From: Thozetella sp. PMI_491
Lineage: Eukaryota; Ascomycota; Sordariomycetes; Chaetosphaeriales; Chaetosphaeriaceae
Reading direction: 5' to 3'
Assembly (NCBI GenBank): GCA_021432635.1
Contig: MU270048.1
Location: 124,001 to 188,000 of the forward strand
Length of the DNA: 64,000 nucleotides
In this document: piece by piece, positions 33,972 through 43,849 of the stretch
Numbering within the stretch: position 1 is the first letter of the stretch
How the letters are laid out: the number at the start of each line of letters is the position of its first letter
Notes under the pieces: model-generated
The model's input: the letters and a program-made list of their open reading frames with translations, nothing else
The model's database searches: none
Told to the model about the DNA's origin: nothing
Translations under genes and position numbers: made by a program

Positions 33972-34955
33972 CTATTGCCCCAGTAATTCCTTCACGTCCC
34001 TCTCCTTGAGCCACTGCTGCCACGACTTTGTCGTGGGCTTGTTCTTCAACTGGGACGGCTCAATCATTCCGTCCACGCCCCCGCTATAGCCATACTCGGC
34101 GACGAAGTCGATCATCTCTAGAATCTCCATATCCACCCCGATCAGCTTGCTGATCTCCTGAGTGCTCATTTCGAGAACGACGACGTCCTTGCCGGTGACA
34201 CCCGTCCAAATGGCGATGATGTCATCGAAGACGAGGTTGCTGTCTTCGTCGTAGCCCAGCAGCTTTATGCCTGGGGCTTCATCCTCTACCAGAGTACGGA
34301 CGAAAGGACCCGTGGACTCCTTCGGATCCACGATCGGCATGCGTATCTTCTTGGTCGGGAGCATCGTCGTGTACTGGCCGCTGCGGGGGTCGAGTTTGGG
34401 GTACAGTAGGGGGTTGGTGTTGTACGCGCCAAGGTACAAGTACGAGGTCTTCTTGGCGAGCTCTGGGAGCTCCGTCTCGACGTAGTTGACAATCTCGCCT
34501 TTGGCCTCGGCGTGCCCGGAGCGGCGGTACTTACCATTAGATGCCTTTTTAGGCGATGGGAGCGCAGAGTACACCAGCCGCTCCAGCGTAGGAACAGAGG
34601 CGGCCGCATTTGCAGCGTTCTTGCCATTCGAGACCTCCGCCTCCCATGCCTGCTTGGAGGTGACCGACGGCGGGACTCCCGACGCGATCAAAGGAGCGTA
34701 CGTCTCCCAGAAGGTTGTGTTGAGGAAGATAGCGTGAGAGTTCTCAAAGGCTCGCGCGAGCGACGCAGCGTCGGACAGGTCCGCCTGCACAACCTCAACC
34801 CCCGCGGCGGCAAGGGCCTGCGCCTTCTCCGAGGTCATGTTGCGGGTGAGGGCGCGTACGTGCCAGTTCTCGAGTGGGAGGAAGGTGTTGACGACGGACG
34901 ACCCCTGAAGTCCGGTGGCACCAACCACGGTGATAATTTTCTTGGACGATGACAT
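33972..34955 (-). CDS. NmrA-like NAD(P)-binding protein
   Basis: Atypical short-chain dehydrogenase of the NmrA-like family, 327 aa, single exon. The start at 34955 (MSSSKKIITVVGATGLQGSS) puts the dinucleotide motif GATGLQGS at residues 12-19, as usual; upstream in-frame codons are ignored. VRALTRNMTSEKAQAL (the R of an NADP-type site), VVQADLSDAASLARAF and LVYSALPSPKK follow. Members are either redox-sensing regulators (NmrA binds AreA) or isoflavone-reductase-like enzymes; the sequence does not decide. It sits between P450 and bZIP genes, so either a tailoring reductase or a redox sensor for the local cluster is possible. Confidence 0.88.
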   Translation of the reverse strand: MSSSKKIITVVGATGLQGSSVVNTFLPLENWHVRALTRNMTSEKAQALAAAGVEVVQADLSDAASLARAFENSHAIFLNTTFWETYAPLIASGVPPSVTSKQAWEAEVSNGKNAANAAASVPTLERLVYSALPSPKKASNGKYRRSGHAEAKGEIVNYVETELPELAKKTSYLYLGAYNTNPLLYPKLDPRSGQYTTMLPTKKIRMPIVDPKESTGPFVRTLVEDEAPGIKLLGYDEDSNLVFDDIIAIWTGVTGKDVVVLEMSTQEISKLIGVDMEILEMIDFVAEYGYSGGVDGMIEPSQLKNKPTTKSWQQWLKERDVKELLGQ

Positions 34956-35500
34956 CTTGTTGGGAACTGAGCGTCTCCGGAACAACCAAGGAAGGTCTCG
35001 TATGAAGCCCTTTGATGCTTTTGCTAGTCTATGAATTTCTAACGGGCTGGAGGCAGGACCTAAGTGCCTTATATGTATCTCGCCATGCCCCCATTGTTCT
35101 ACGGACACAACGGCGATATCCCATTGTCAACATACATACCATGTCTCCTACCCGTGGCCATTCACTGGGTAAGCCACTTCTCTCGAGCTGATCCATAGGA
35201 GTGAGCCACGGGCCGGGACCAATGAGGTGCGGCCTGTAGTAGCGGCTTATTCAAGTGCGAGCGCATCTGATTGGTCGCCGAGCCATAAGCCAGAACTAAC
35301 CGGGTTTCGTGGCAGAAGCACGCCTAGCCGGATTTCGGATTTTGTAGATGCAAGCTCCGAAAGTGGTCCTATGCTCTGTTCCGCAACTGTTCCAGTCCCC
35401 TCCGCAAGCAAATCGCAGGCAAGCAAGCTAGGGCCTCGGTAATAGTCAGCCAAAACTCGGTTGGTGCTGGGCCAATGCCCCTGAACAGACAAAATAAATA
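34956..35500. promoter_or_regulatory. Divergent spacer between NmrA-like and bZIP genes
   Basis: 545 nt between the two divergent starts. AT/GC balanced, no repeat or gene recognised. Shared regulation of the regulator and the NmrA-like gene is possible. Confidence 0.4.
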
Positions 35501-36580
35501 ATGGGCGGCGCCGGTCGCAAGCGAGAGCCATGCAGCGCCAGCACGAAGCCAAAGCGCATCATCACCCCTGCCCGGAAAGAGCAGAACAAGCTCGCCCAGC
35601 GAGCATATAGTCAGTCCAGGTCCTCTAGCCTACCAGGCTAGAAGTGAAGCGTTCCTATTGGAGCTAATATTCCTCCAGGGCAACGACTAAAGGAACAGAG
35701 GGAATCGGCGCAGGCTACCCGGCACAAACAGGAGAAGCCTTTACGGGTGCTTAAGCCATTCCCTGATTCGCGCCTAGAGCCAGATAGTGCACTACAAGAT
35801 GTCGGAGCCGCCCATGATGAACTTTGTCTCAGCCTGATCCAGTCCTTCTCCGCCACTGGTGTTGAAGTTGCAGCTAGCCCAGACTGGCAACTGGTTCCTC
35901 TCAACTCCTTCAACACCACCCATGCCGACCTCGACTCTGGGTTGACTGAAGATGCACCCTTAGACGCCTCTTTTTGGCTCACCTCGAAAATAGACAATTC
36001 GGCGATGGATCCTGACTCACCAGACGCCGACCCTCAATCGTATCTCCCCGATCTCTTGATGAATAACATCAATCTGAGCCGGTTCACAACCTACACGGCA
36101 TATTTCAACAATGCGCTCAGCCTGTATCTAAATATCCCAGAGATACTGACGCCCGAATGTGTCTCTCGCTTCTACCGACCCATCGGCCCGGGGGACGACC
36201 CGAAGCAGGTCATGGCAAGCGCTTCGGATCCGTCCATCCCCCGCCACCTGCAACCCACGCTGCCGCAGGTGCTGTTTAAGCATCATCCGTGGATTGACCT
36301 GATCCCGTTCCCCAGCCTGCGCGCGCGCCTGATTGTCATGACGTCGACCATGCCGCACATATTCAGCCTGAGCGAATTCAAGCAGGACCTGTACATGAAA
36401 GAGGCATTGGTGTGCTGGAGGACCCGGGGCGACGGGCAGCCGTGGGACATGCGGAGCTGGGAGGCCCAGCCGTGGTTCCTGGCGAAATGGAAGATGCTGG
36501 TGGACGGCGAGCAGGGCGAGATCTGGAAGCAGAGCAGCTGGTGGCGCGGCCTGCGGTCCCGCGTCAGCGAGGTGACTTGA
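35501..36580 (+). CDS. bZIP transcription factor with DUF3425 domain
   Basis: DNA-binding regulator, 336 aa, exons 35501-35609 and 35679-36580 (69-nt intron, donor GTCAGT). The first exon encodes a basic region: RKEQNKLAQRAY continuing across the junction as RQRLKEQRE, which gives the N-x7-R signature. An in-frame stop just before 35501 fixes the start. The leucine-zipper part is short or missing. Residues about 155-335 form the DUF3425 domain (YLPDLLMNNINLSRFTTYTA; SRFYRPIGPGDD; SMPHIF-type MTSTMPHIFSLSEFKQD; WEAQPWFLAKWKML), which usually follows bZIP regions in Pezizomycotina. Such proteins often regulate clusters or stress genes. It is easily mis-annotated without exon 1 as a plain DUF3425 protein. 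A likely regulator of the genes to its left, by position only. Confidence 0.88.
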
Positions 36581-37402
36581 CCGAAGCCCCACTCCAGCTT
36601 CACCTTGCTGTCACCAGGCAACCGATACCAGTGATAAAGGCTCAAATTTTGACCTGATTTGCTGTTCAGAAGCGCAGCGTACTTGGCTCAGTCGTTAGGC
36701 TGGTCAGGGCCCTGGAAACAGGAATCTCTGCATCTTCCCGCGCGGAGGGTTCGAGCCTCCGGGTTCGAATCCGGCGAAGTGGCGGTTCAAAAACACCCTC
36801 GGGAGTGTTCTATTGTGGCTTCGGCCCTTCCCTTCTTCCCTCTAGGGCTAACCCCCTAGGGGGTTGGAGCGTTGGATAGTTTTGCCAGTTGCCTTTCTTT
36901 TTCCCTGTTTACGAAGAGTAGAGATGTTGAAGTAAACACGAGTAGCTTAGTGTTAGACTAAGAGAGGAGTCCGATACTTACTACTGCAGCTTCTTTGGCT
37001 GGAATTGTTTTTTTTTCGTGCCAGTGTATCCTTTGTTATATGTATTTTCCTATTTATTTCTTTATTTGAACATATTCCCATGCTCAAAGGGGGACTTTAG
37101 CCGTTTATAGGACTTGGCCACGGAGACGGCCGCTGAGGATGCATTTAGCCACCCAACCATCAAATACCACCCGTAAACAGATCCAGCTCGCCGGATCCAA
37201 TGATTGAAGCCTAATAGAACCATTGTTTTGGGCTCAAATATGGCTCCTTTTGTTTGTCGAAATAGGCGGCTGTCCTGGGCAACTTGAAAGAGATAAATAA
37301 GCCTCCGAAGCAGTTGTGCTGCTCGGACCCTCAATATGCAGCAGTCATGCAGATTTACCCCGTATTGTCCTTGATTAATCGTTCTGGAAGTCCTCCTCTA
37401 CG
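36581..37402. other. Intergenic with tRNA-like promoter boxes
   Basis: 820 nt. Around 36684-36775 there are an A-box-like stretch (TGGCTCAGTCGTTAGGC) and a B-box (GGTTCGAATCC) about 65 nt later, followed by T-rich sequence, but no cloverleaf forms. 37005-37080 is T-rich. No gene recognised. Confidence 0.4.
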
Positions 37403-38351
37403 ATGCCTCTCTTTCGGCAGTCTAAGAGCCTCCACGACAAGCCTCTACCCGCTCCGCCTCACGGAGGTGCTGATCTCGGGTCGGTGTTTGGTGATCTGCT
37501 CGCCGTCTTCCGGGCAAAGGCGCCGTCAAAAGATCTGGTAGTCTTGTTTACCCTCATACCCGTACATGAGAAAGCAATCCACGACCCGTACCAGACACTG
37601 GCACGCCAGCTGAAAGTTTCAGGTGAGGCTTGTTGTTACCGACGCAAGACCAGTTCTCAGACTGACACGGAGGTTATGTATCGTAGCCGCTACCACGTAT
37701 ATGTCCTCTACGATCACTAGGGCTAGCATCATCAATCTCCTCGGCGAATGCCAAGTCGCTCTGCTTAGTGAGCTGCAAGCCAAAACAGGCAGAATACAGG
37801 CTGTCCACAGCACCAAGACAGCTATGCACCATGCGGCTAAGATGCCTGACGAGGCCCTTCGGCGCGCCTTGGAGCGCATCAAAGCCTACCTCCTCCAGCC
37901 CAATCCGCACTTCCGGTACCAGCGCCCCCCCAGCAGCTTTTGCTACTACGCCCTGGTCGTCCAGAAACAAGCAAATTTCGTACCACGGCATGCGCCGCAG
38001 ACGTTGGGGTCGAAAACCACGGTCACTTGGGTGCTAAAGTGCCACACCTGCGACAAGAGCCTTGCTGTTGCTCCGCGCGGCTCTACACTACTCCCAGGTA
38101 ATCATACTCCACCGAACGACTTCAAACATTGGCAGCGAGTCCTAGTAAAATGTCACCGCTCGCAAGGATCAGAGGTTGAGTTCGTGTGTCCTTTGTGTAG
38201 CAAGGTGTTTACTCCGGACGTGGCAGGGGGGAAGAAGGAGAAGAGCAAGACGTTGTTGCCAGCGAACCAGCTGTTCGATCATCTATTTAAGGAGCATTCG
38301 GATGACGACGGTGAAGTAGATCCAGACCTAGACGTCTATCGAGTCAAATAA
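37403..38351 (+). CDS. Hypothetical protein with zinc-finger-like C terminus
   Basis: Best model: exons 37403-37561 and 37623-38351, 888 nt, 295 aa. The 61-nt intron (donor GTACAT, acceptor TTTCAG) joins VVLFTLIP to VRLVVTDARP and keeps frame; it is my inference, and without it the first frame stops at 37720. It starts MPLFRQSKSLHDKPLPAPPH, a common fungal N-terminal style. The middle is helical (RALERIKAYLLQP). The C-terminal third has CHTC, then CPLC with LFDHLFKEH about 30 residues later, a C2H2-like arrangement with a wide gap, and an acidic end. I recognise no family. It could be nuclear or a small lineage-restricted regulator; not certain. Confidence 0.6.
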
Positions 38352-40225
38352 TTCGTGCTACGCGCCAGATACAAGGGCATGCGCAACGGTCATGATGAAT
38401 CGAGAGGTTCGGGGTTTGCTTCTTCTATGATACATGGCCTCTTCGCGTGCTGGCCTCCAATGGCAGGCGCATTTTCCAGAGAAATACTAGTAGAGATCGC
38501 CGCGGCCAGTGTTGGGCGCCGGCATCCGGTCCGTCGGCTCCTTAGAACGGGACGGGGACCGGGGTCTAATCGTGCCCGGGCCGTAGCGCAGTAGCGGGAT
38601 CCCCACTACCGTGTACCGGACTTTGGGTCGAGCTCTACGAGGCGTTGATATCTCTCTCGTATCTATCTTTTACTACATGGGGAACACAGGCGTGCATGTC
38701 TGAGAGAAAACCGCCGATATCTAGCAATGCTGCAGGGCATGGAGCACATGGAGCACATGGAGCACTGTATAGTGCAGCAACCAAATGACACCTTGCCTCG
38801 AGGTCCTTCGGCGCTATTTCCAGGTTCCACCAGATACGTCGGGAATAGGAGCACGAATAGAATCTCGAGGCAGCGATCCAAGCTCAGGAGGAAGCTCGGC
38901 GGTTCGTGGTAGCAGAATGCATGGCGTCATAGAAAAATAGCGCATAGAAAGGGAAATAAGGGCCGTGCCTTCAAGTCGCTGGGCCGAGATACGCCTTATT
39001 CCCCGGCTGTAGCCGAGAGCACTGCAGAGCCATTTATTAGTCCGACAAGTTGGGTCCCGGCTGGGGACGTGGTAGATCGATTGGGCCAGACGCGTTTGGT
39101 CCCGTTTGCCCGTTAACCGATACATGAGGGGGAGAGGCCGTTGGGACGTCGGGCGCCGACGTGCTTGGAGACCCTTTCCCGGCCAGACGTGCCGCTGCGA
39201 GGTCGAAGGCAGGCTGCGGGCCCGGCTGTAGGTGTGTCTGCTCGCGAGGCGCTGCACCGATCCCAGCATCCTTTGCTCGGCCGAAACTGTGCCCACTAGT
39301 CTACCTTGCTTCTGGACGGCGATAGCTTGGAGAAACAGTTGTTGGGATGGAGCCTAGGAAGGTTTGGTCCGGGCCAATGCGCGTCATGCTTGCAGCAGGA
39401 ACCAGCGCTCCGCGTGCCAAGCCAAGCTCTCGCATCGCATGGCAGCAGATCGCTGGGAGCTGTACTGTGCCAGGGCCGGCCTAGCAGGTACAGGTGCGAG
39501 CCGACGGTCAAGCAATGTGGTGGTGCACACGCTCGAAGGAACAAGCCCAAGACGCAGCAAGTAGAGACCAGGCTGCGCATGCCGCGCGCACTGGCAATTC
39601 TCTTCACCGGCCGTACTCGTCCTGCACAGGGGAGAAATGCAACGTTGAGGGTTTAAAACCTCGCCCGAATTTTTTTCGTCGAGCTGGCACGGCGAGAAGG
39701 AAGGACGAGAAGCGCGGGACCCCTGCTGCCGCAAAGCACTGGCCGATTTGCAGCGGCTGCCATCCCTGACATCCGAAGGAAAAAATTACGTCGACGGCTC
39801 AGCCCGAGCTTCTCGGGAAAGCTCCCTCGTCCTCTGTCGCTTCCCTCCTTTTTTTATTAACCTGTCAGAAAAGTCTCCCCCCCTCCCAGCCTAGATGGAT
39901 CGAGCTGCGGCACTGCTACCATTTGCCAATCTGTGATCGTCGGGCATCCTTTTTTTCTTAACCACCGGCCAGGAAGATTCAGCGAGTTGGGCATCTGTGG
40001 ACAGACTCTGCCTGCCTTGCCTGTGCACCACATTCCAATCGCTACCCCGCCACCGGGTGCACAGCTAGCTGCCCCGCTGTCTGTCTCGCCATAGCTTAGC
40101 ATACTTTCTTTGCCAGCTCCTCGACGGACGCTGCCCACCCCCCTTTCTCCATCTGAACCACGCCATCTACCCGCTGCTTCGTATTCCTGATCTACAACCC
40201 TTCCCCGACACCTGCGTCGCCTGCC
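38352..40225. promoter_or_regulatory. Long upstream region and leader of tps1
   Basis: 1.9 kb with no gene. STRE-type elements (AGGGG/CCCCT), the target of Msn2/4-like stress factors, occur at 39127-39131, 39628-39632, 39720-39724, 39880-39884 and 40140-40144. The last 350 nt are pyrimidine-rich, as in long fungal 5' leaders. A 9-nt unit (CATGGAGCA) is repeated three times at 38738-38765. Pentamers are weak evidence on their own; their number next to a trehalose gene makes stress control plausible. Confidence 0.45.
38738..38765. repeat. Short 9-nt tandem repeat
   Basis: Three near-perfect copies of CATGGAGCA. Confidence 0.8.
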
Positions 40226-41919
40226 ATGGCCACCGAATCTTCGTTGCCCAGCGGCCGCTTGCTGCTGGTGTCGAACCGCTTGCCCATCACCATCAAGCGC
40301 AACGATGATGGCAACTACAGCTTCTCCATGTCTTCGGGTGGCCTCGTCACAGGTCTCAGTGGCCTGTCCAAGACCACAACCTTCGAGTGGTATGGCTGGC
40401 CGGGCCTCGAAGTTCCCGAGGCGGAGGCCGGCCCTATGATCCAGCGCCTGAGGGACGAGTACAATGCGCATCCCGTCTTCGTGGATGACGAGTTGGCCGA
40501 CCGCCATTACAACGGCTTCGCCAGTATGTAGCCATCTGTGTAGCCGCTTGCAGGCCGCCTCTCTTCTAAAAGCCCCTGTGCTAACCAAGGCCTCGCTGGC
40601 AGATTCGATCCTCTGGCCCCTCTTCCACTACCACCCCGGTGAGATCACCTTCGACGAATCCGCCTGGAGCGCGTACCGCGAAGTCAACCGACTATTCGCC
40701 AAGACGGTGGTGGAGGATGTTCAGGATGGCGACATGATCTGGGTGCACGATTACCACTTGATGCTGCTGCCCGAGATGCTGCGCGAGGAGATCGGCAACT
40801 CCAAGAAGAATGTCAAGATCGGCTTCTTCCTGCATACCCCTTTCCCTAGCAGCGAGATCTATCGAATCTTGCCGGTGCGGGAGGCACTGCTCCTGGGTGT
40901 CCTGCACTGCGATCTGATTGGCTTCCACACCTACGACTATGCCCGGCACTTCCTCAGCAGCTGCTCGCGCATCCTGTGCGTTAACCCTCCCCCTTGGGCA
41001 ACGTGAGAGCGCCTTGAGCTAACATGCTGGCAGTTCCACCGCCACGACTCCTAATGGAGTTGAGTTCAACGGCAAGTTCGTCTCTGTGGGCGCCTTCCCC
41101 ATCGGAATCGATCCAGAGAAGTTCGTCGAGGGGCTCCAGAAGCCCTCGGTACAGGCGCGTATCGCAGCCCTGAAGCGCAAGTTCGAGGGCGTCAAGCTCA
41201 TCGTTGGCGTGGATCGGCTCGATTATATCAAGGGCGTGCCGCAGAAGCTGCACGCACTTGAGGTATTCCTTACAGAGCACCCAGAATGGATCGGCAAGAT
41301 CGTGCTAGTACAGGTCGCCGTACCGAGCCGGCAAGACGTGGAGGAGTACCAGAACCTGCGGGCCGTCGTCAACGAACTGGTGGGACGGATCAACGGCAAG
41401 TTCGGCACCATCGAGTTCATGCCCATCCACTTCCTCCACCAGAGCGTCTCGTTTGAAGAGCTTACGGCCCTCTACAACGTCAGCGACGTGTGCCTGGTGA
41501 GCTCGACGCGTGACGGCATGAACCTGGTGTCGTACGAGTACATTGCGACTCAGCAGGAGCGCCACGGCGTTATGATCCTGTCCGAGTTCACGGGTGCCGC
41601 GCAGAGCCTCAACGGCAGCTTGATCGTCAACCCCTGGAACACGGAGGAGCTGGCCAATGCCATCCACGACGCCGTCACCATGGGACCGGACCAGCGCGAG
41701 GTCAACTACCGCAAGCTCGAGCGATACGTCTTCAAGTACACTAGCTCGTGGTGGGGCTCCCAGTTCGTCAACGAGCTCCATCGCCTGCCCACGTCGTCCG
41801 AAAGCGGACCCAAGATCGCCCTACGTAACTACGGCGGCGCCGTGGTGGAGGCAGCAAGCAAGGCCTTGCAAGGGGCCACCGACGCTTTCGGGCTCGGTGA
41901 CAAGGACAAGACAGCCTAA
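40226..41919 (+). CDS. tps1: Trehalose-6-phosphate synthase
   Basis: GT20 enzyme making trehalose 6-phosphate from UDP-glucose and glucose 6-phosphate; cytosolic. Exons 40226-40523, 40603-40975, 41034-41919; 1557 nt, 518 aa. Landmarks: LLLVSNRLPITIKR, SSGGLVTGLSGL, the glucose-6-phosphate site EWYGWPG, IWVHDYHLMLLPEMLR, GFFLHTPFPSSEIYR, VGAFPIGIDPEKF, VGVDRLDYIKGVPQKL and the nucleotide-sugar segment STRDGMNLVSYEYIA. Length equals that of fungal Tps1 and there is no phosphatase domain, unlike Tps2-type proteins. Trehalose protects against heat and drying and Tps1 gates glycolysis; the upstream STRE-like sites fit. Downstream an aldose 1-epimerase gene also handles sugars, probably by chance. 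Confidence 0.97.
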
Positions 41920-42719
41920 CACGGCTGTGGTTGGATTTAACGCAAAGTAGCGGCTCAAGTCTGCTGCGTTTCGCCGTGACACTTTCGCAATGTGTGAACT
42001 GCTTGAAAAATTCGAAGGCTACGCGATAGGGGCTTGCAACAGCACAAACGGGGCCCGCTCATTAGTCCCATATGACGGCCAGGGAATTAAGCATGGAGTA
42101 TGGATCGGGTGGCTTCTGTAGTTTGCTTCGACATAGAGGAGGATATCACTTTTCATATGCAGAATATCCAGACTGTGATCCCTAGCAGTAAAGCCTGGTG
42201 TCTCCCAAGGTTGTCTATTTTCCAAAGCCATGCCGTTGACCCGCGCTGATCGCGTGCCATCGGTCCGCACATCCTCAGATGCCCTCTCTTATCTCCTGTC
42301 TCTCGCTCGTTCTAAATCGCCTTCTTGCTGAGCGACAAAAGCATACTTTTTGTTCCAGCGTCTTTTCGGCGGAACTGACCACATTCCCAAGCTAAGTTAT
42401 CGAGGTCTCGAGCTTGTGGCAGACGCAGAAGCTTGCCACTCACAGCTGCCCCTCCAGGTGTTTCTAACCTTGCTAGTTACCCCGCCGTAACCCCCCCTTC
42501 TTGGGCGTAAGGCGGGGTTCGTGCTGCAAGTCGATTCGCTCGCATATAGGCCGAGCTCTATATAGCCTGAATACATCCCACTAGTGCGTGGGCCGGAGCT
42601 GGACGTATACAAAGCAGCAACACGGGATTCTTGGATCGTCGCAGATTCAGCGTCACTCTGGGTTCAAATCGCTCTCGAATTTTTTTCAAGTCTCTTCCGA
42701 ACGGCCGGCGATCGCAAAC
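41920..42719. other. Intergenic, nothing recognised
   Basis: tps1 3' flank and aldose 1-epimerase upstream region. No repeat or gene; a TATATA-like run occurs near 42557. Confidence 0.5.
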
Positions 42720-43798
42720 ATGGCGGACGCACCGGTCTCCTTCCTGCCCCTCGGTGCCATCATCCAGTCGATCAATGTGGGTGGCATCAACATTGTCCAG
42801 GGCTTCCCTGAGCAGGAGCAGTATCAGAAGTACAACGACCCCTACTTCGGTGAGACAATCGGGCGCATCGCCAACCGCACCAAGGGCGCCAAGATTGACA
42901 GCCTGAACGGCGGTAAGACCTATGCGCTAGCAGCCAACGACGGTCCCAACAACCTCCATGGCGGCAACGTAGGCTGGGGAAAGAAGATATGGGACGGCCC
43001 CAAGCCGATTGGTATACGGGCGGTCCCGGGCATCGACGATCTGGATGGAGGCGAGAGCGTTAAATTCAGCTTGGTCAGCCCAGATGGCGACGAGGGCTTC
43101 CCCGGTAAGGTCGAGACGAGTGTCATCTACACTGTCGGGACGCAGAAGCAGGATGGCAAGGAGGTGCTGGTGCTGGCCTACGAGTATGAAGCTGAGCTGG
43201 TCGATGGCGCCGACGAGACTGTGATCAACATGACCAACCATTCGTAAGCAGGGGCCGCAGTTGTAGCACGGGTGTCGACAGTCGCTAAAGAAGCCACAGG
43301 TATTTCAACCTTGCCGGAAAGCCGACAATTGAAGGCACGGTGGCGCAACTTGCGACCGATAAATACCTCCCAATCGACGACGGTGGAATTCCCGTGGACG
43401 ATGCGAAGACCTTCCGCGTCAAGGTGACCGACGCATTTACGCTTGGGCCTGAGGAGCCGGACATCGACGACTGCTTCATCGTCAACGAGGCCGCGAGCGC
43501 GATTCCTATCGACACGCGGTCCGAGCCCTTGACCAAGCTCGTCAGCACCCACCACCCGGAGTCCAAGGTGCACCTTGAGGTGTACAGCACGGAGCCCGCT
43601 TTCCAGTTCTATACTGGCAAGTTCATTGAAGTTCCAGAGATTCCAGGTGTCCCGGCGAGGGGAAAGCGCAGCGGCTTTTGCGTAGAGCCCAGCCGCTACG
43701 TGAACGCTGCGAATGTCGACGAGTGGAAGGGCCAGGTGCTGCTCAAGAAGGGCGAGAAATATGGCTCCCGCACCGTTTACAGGGCATGGAGGGAGTGA
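42720..43798 (+). CDS. Aldose 1-epimerase (mutarotase)
   Basis: Interconverts alpha and beta anomers of glucose/galactose; first step of the Leloir pathway. Exons 42720-43243 and 43300-43798 (intron 56 nt, splitting the Ser codon of NHSYFNL); 1023 nt, 340 aa. Landmarks: DPYFGETIGRIANR, NNLHGGNVGWGKK (substrate His), VINMTNHSYFNL (the NHSYFNL block with the second His), DDCFIV and a C-terminal GFCVEPSRYVNA block. An in-frame ATG upstream at 42588 is possible, but the start at 42720 (MADAPVSFLPLGA) gives the family-sized protein. No signal peptide, so cytosolic. It is convergent with DNA ligase I, 51 nt apart. Confidence 0.95.
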
Positions 43799-43849
43799 GG
43801 GCTGTAGACTTGAGTTCCTCCAAACAATAGAGGCGAAAAGGGCATGTTG

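Noticed and set aside
36670-36790. Candidate tRNA gene
   Set aside because: A and B box-like sequences exist, but neither the acceptor, D nor T stems pair properly on either strand.
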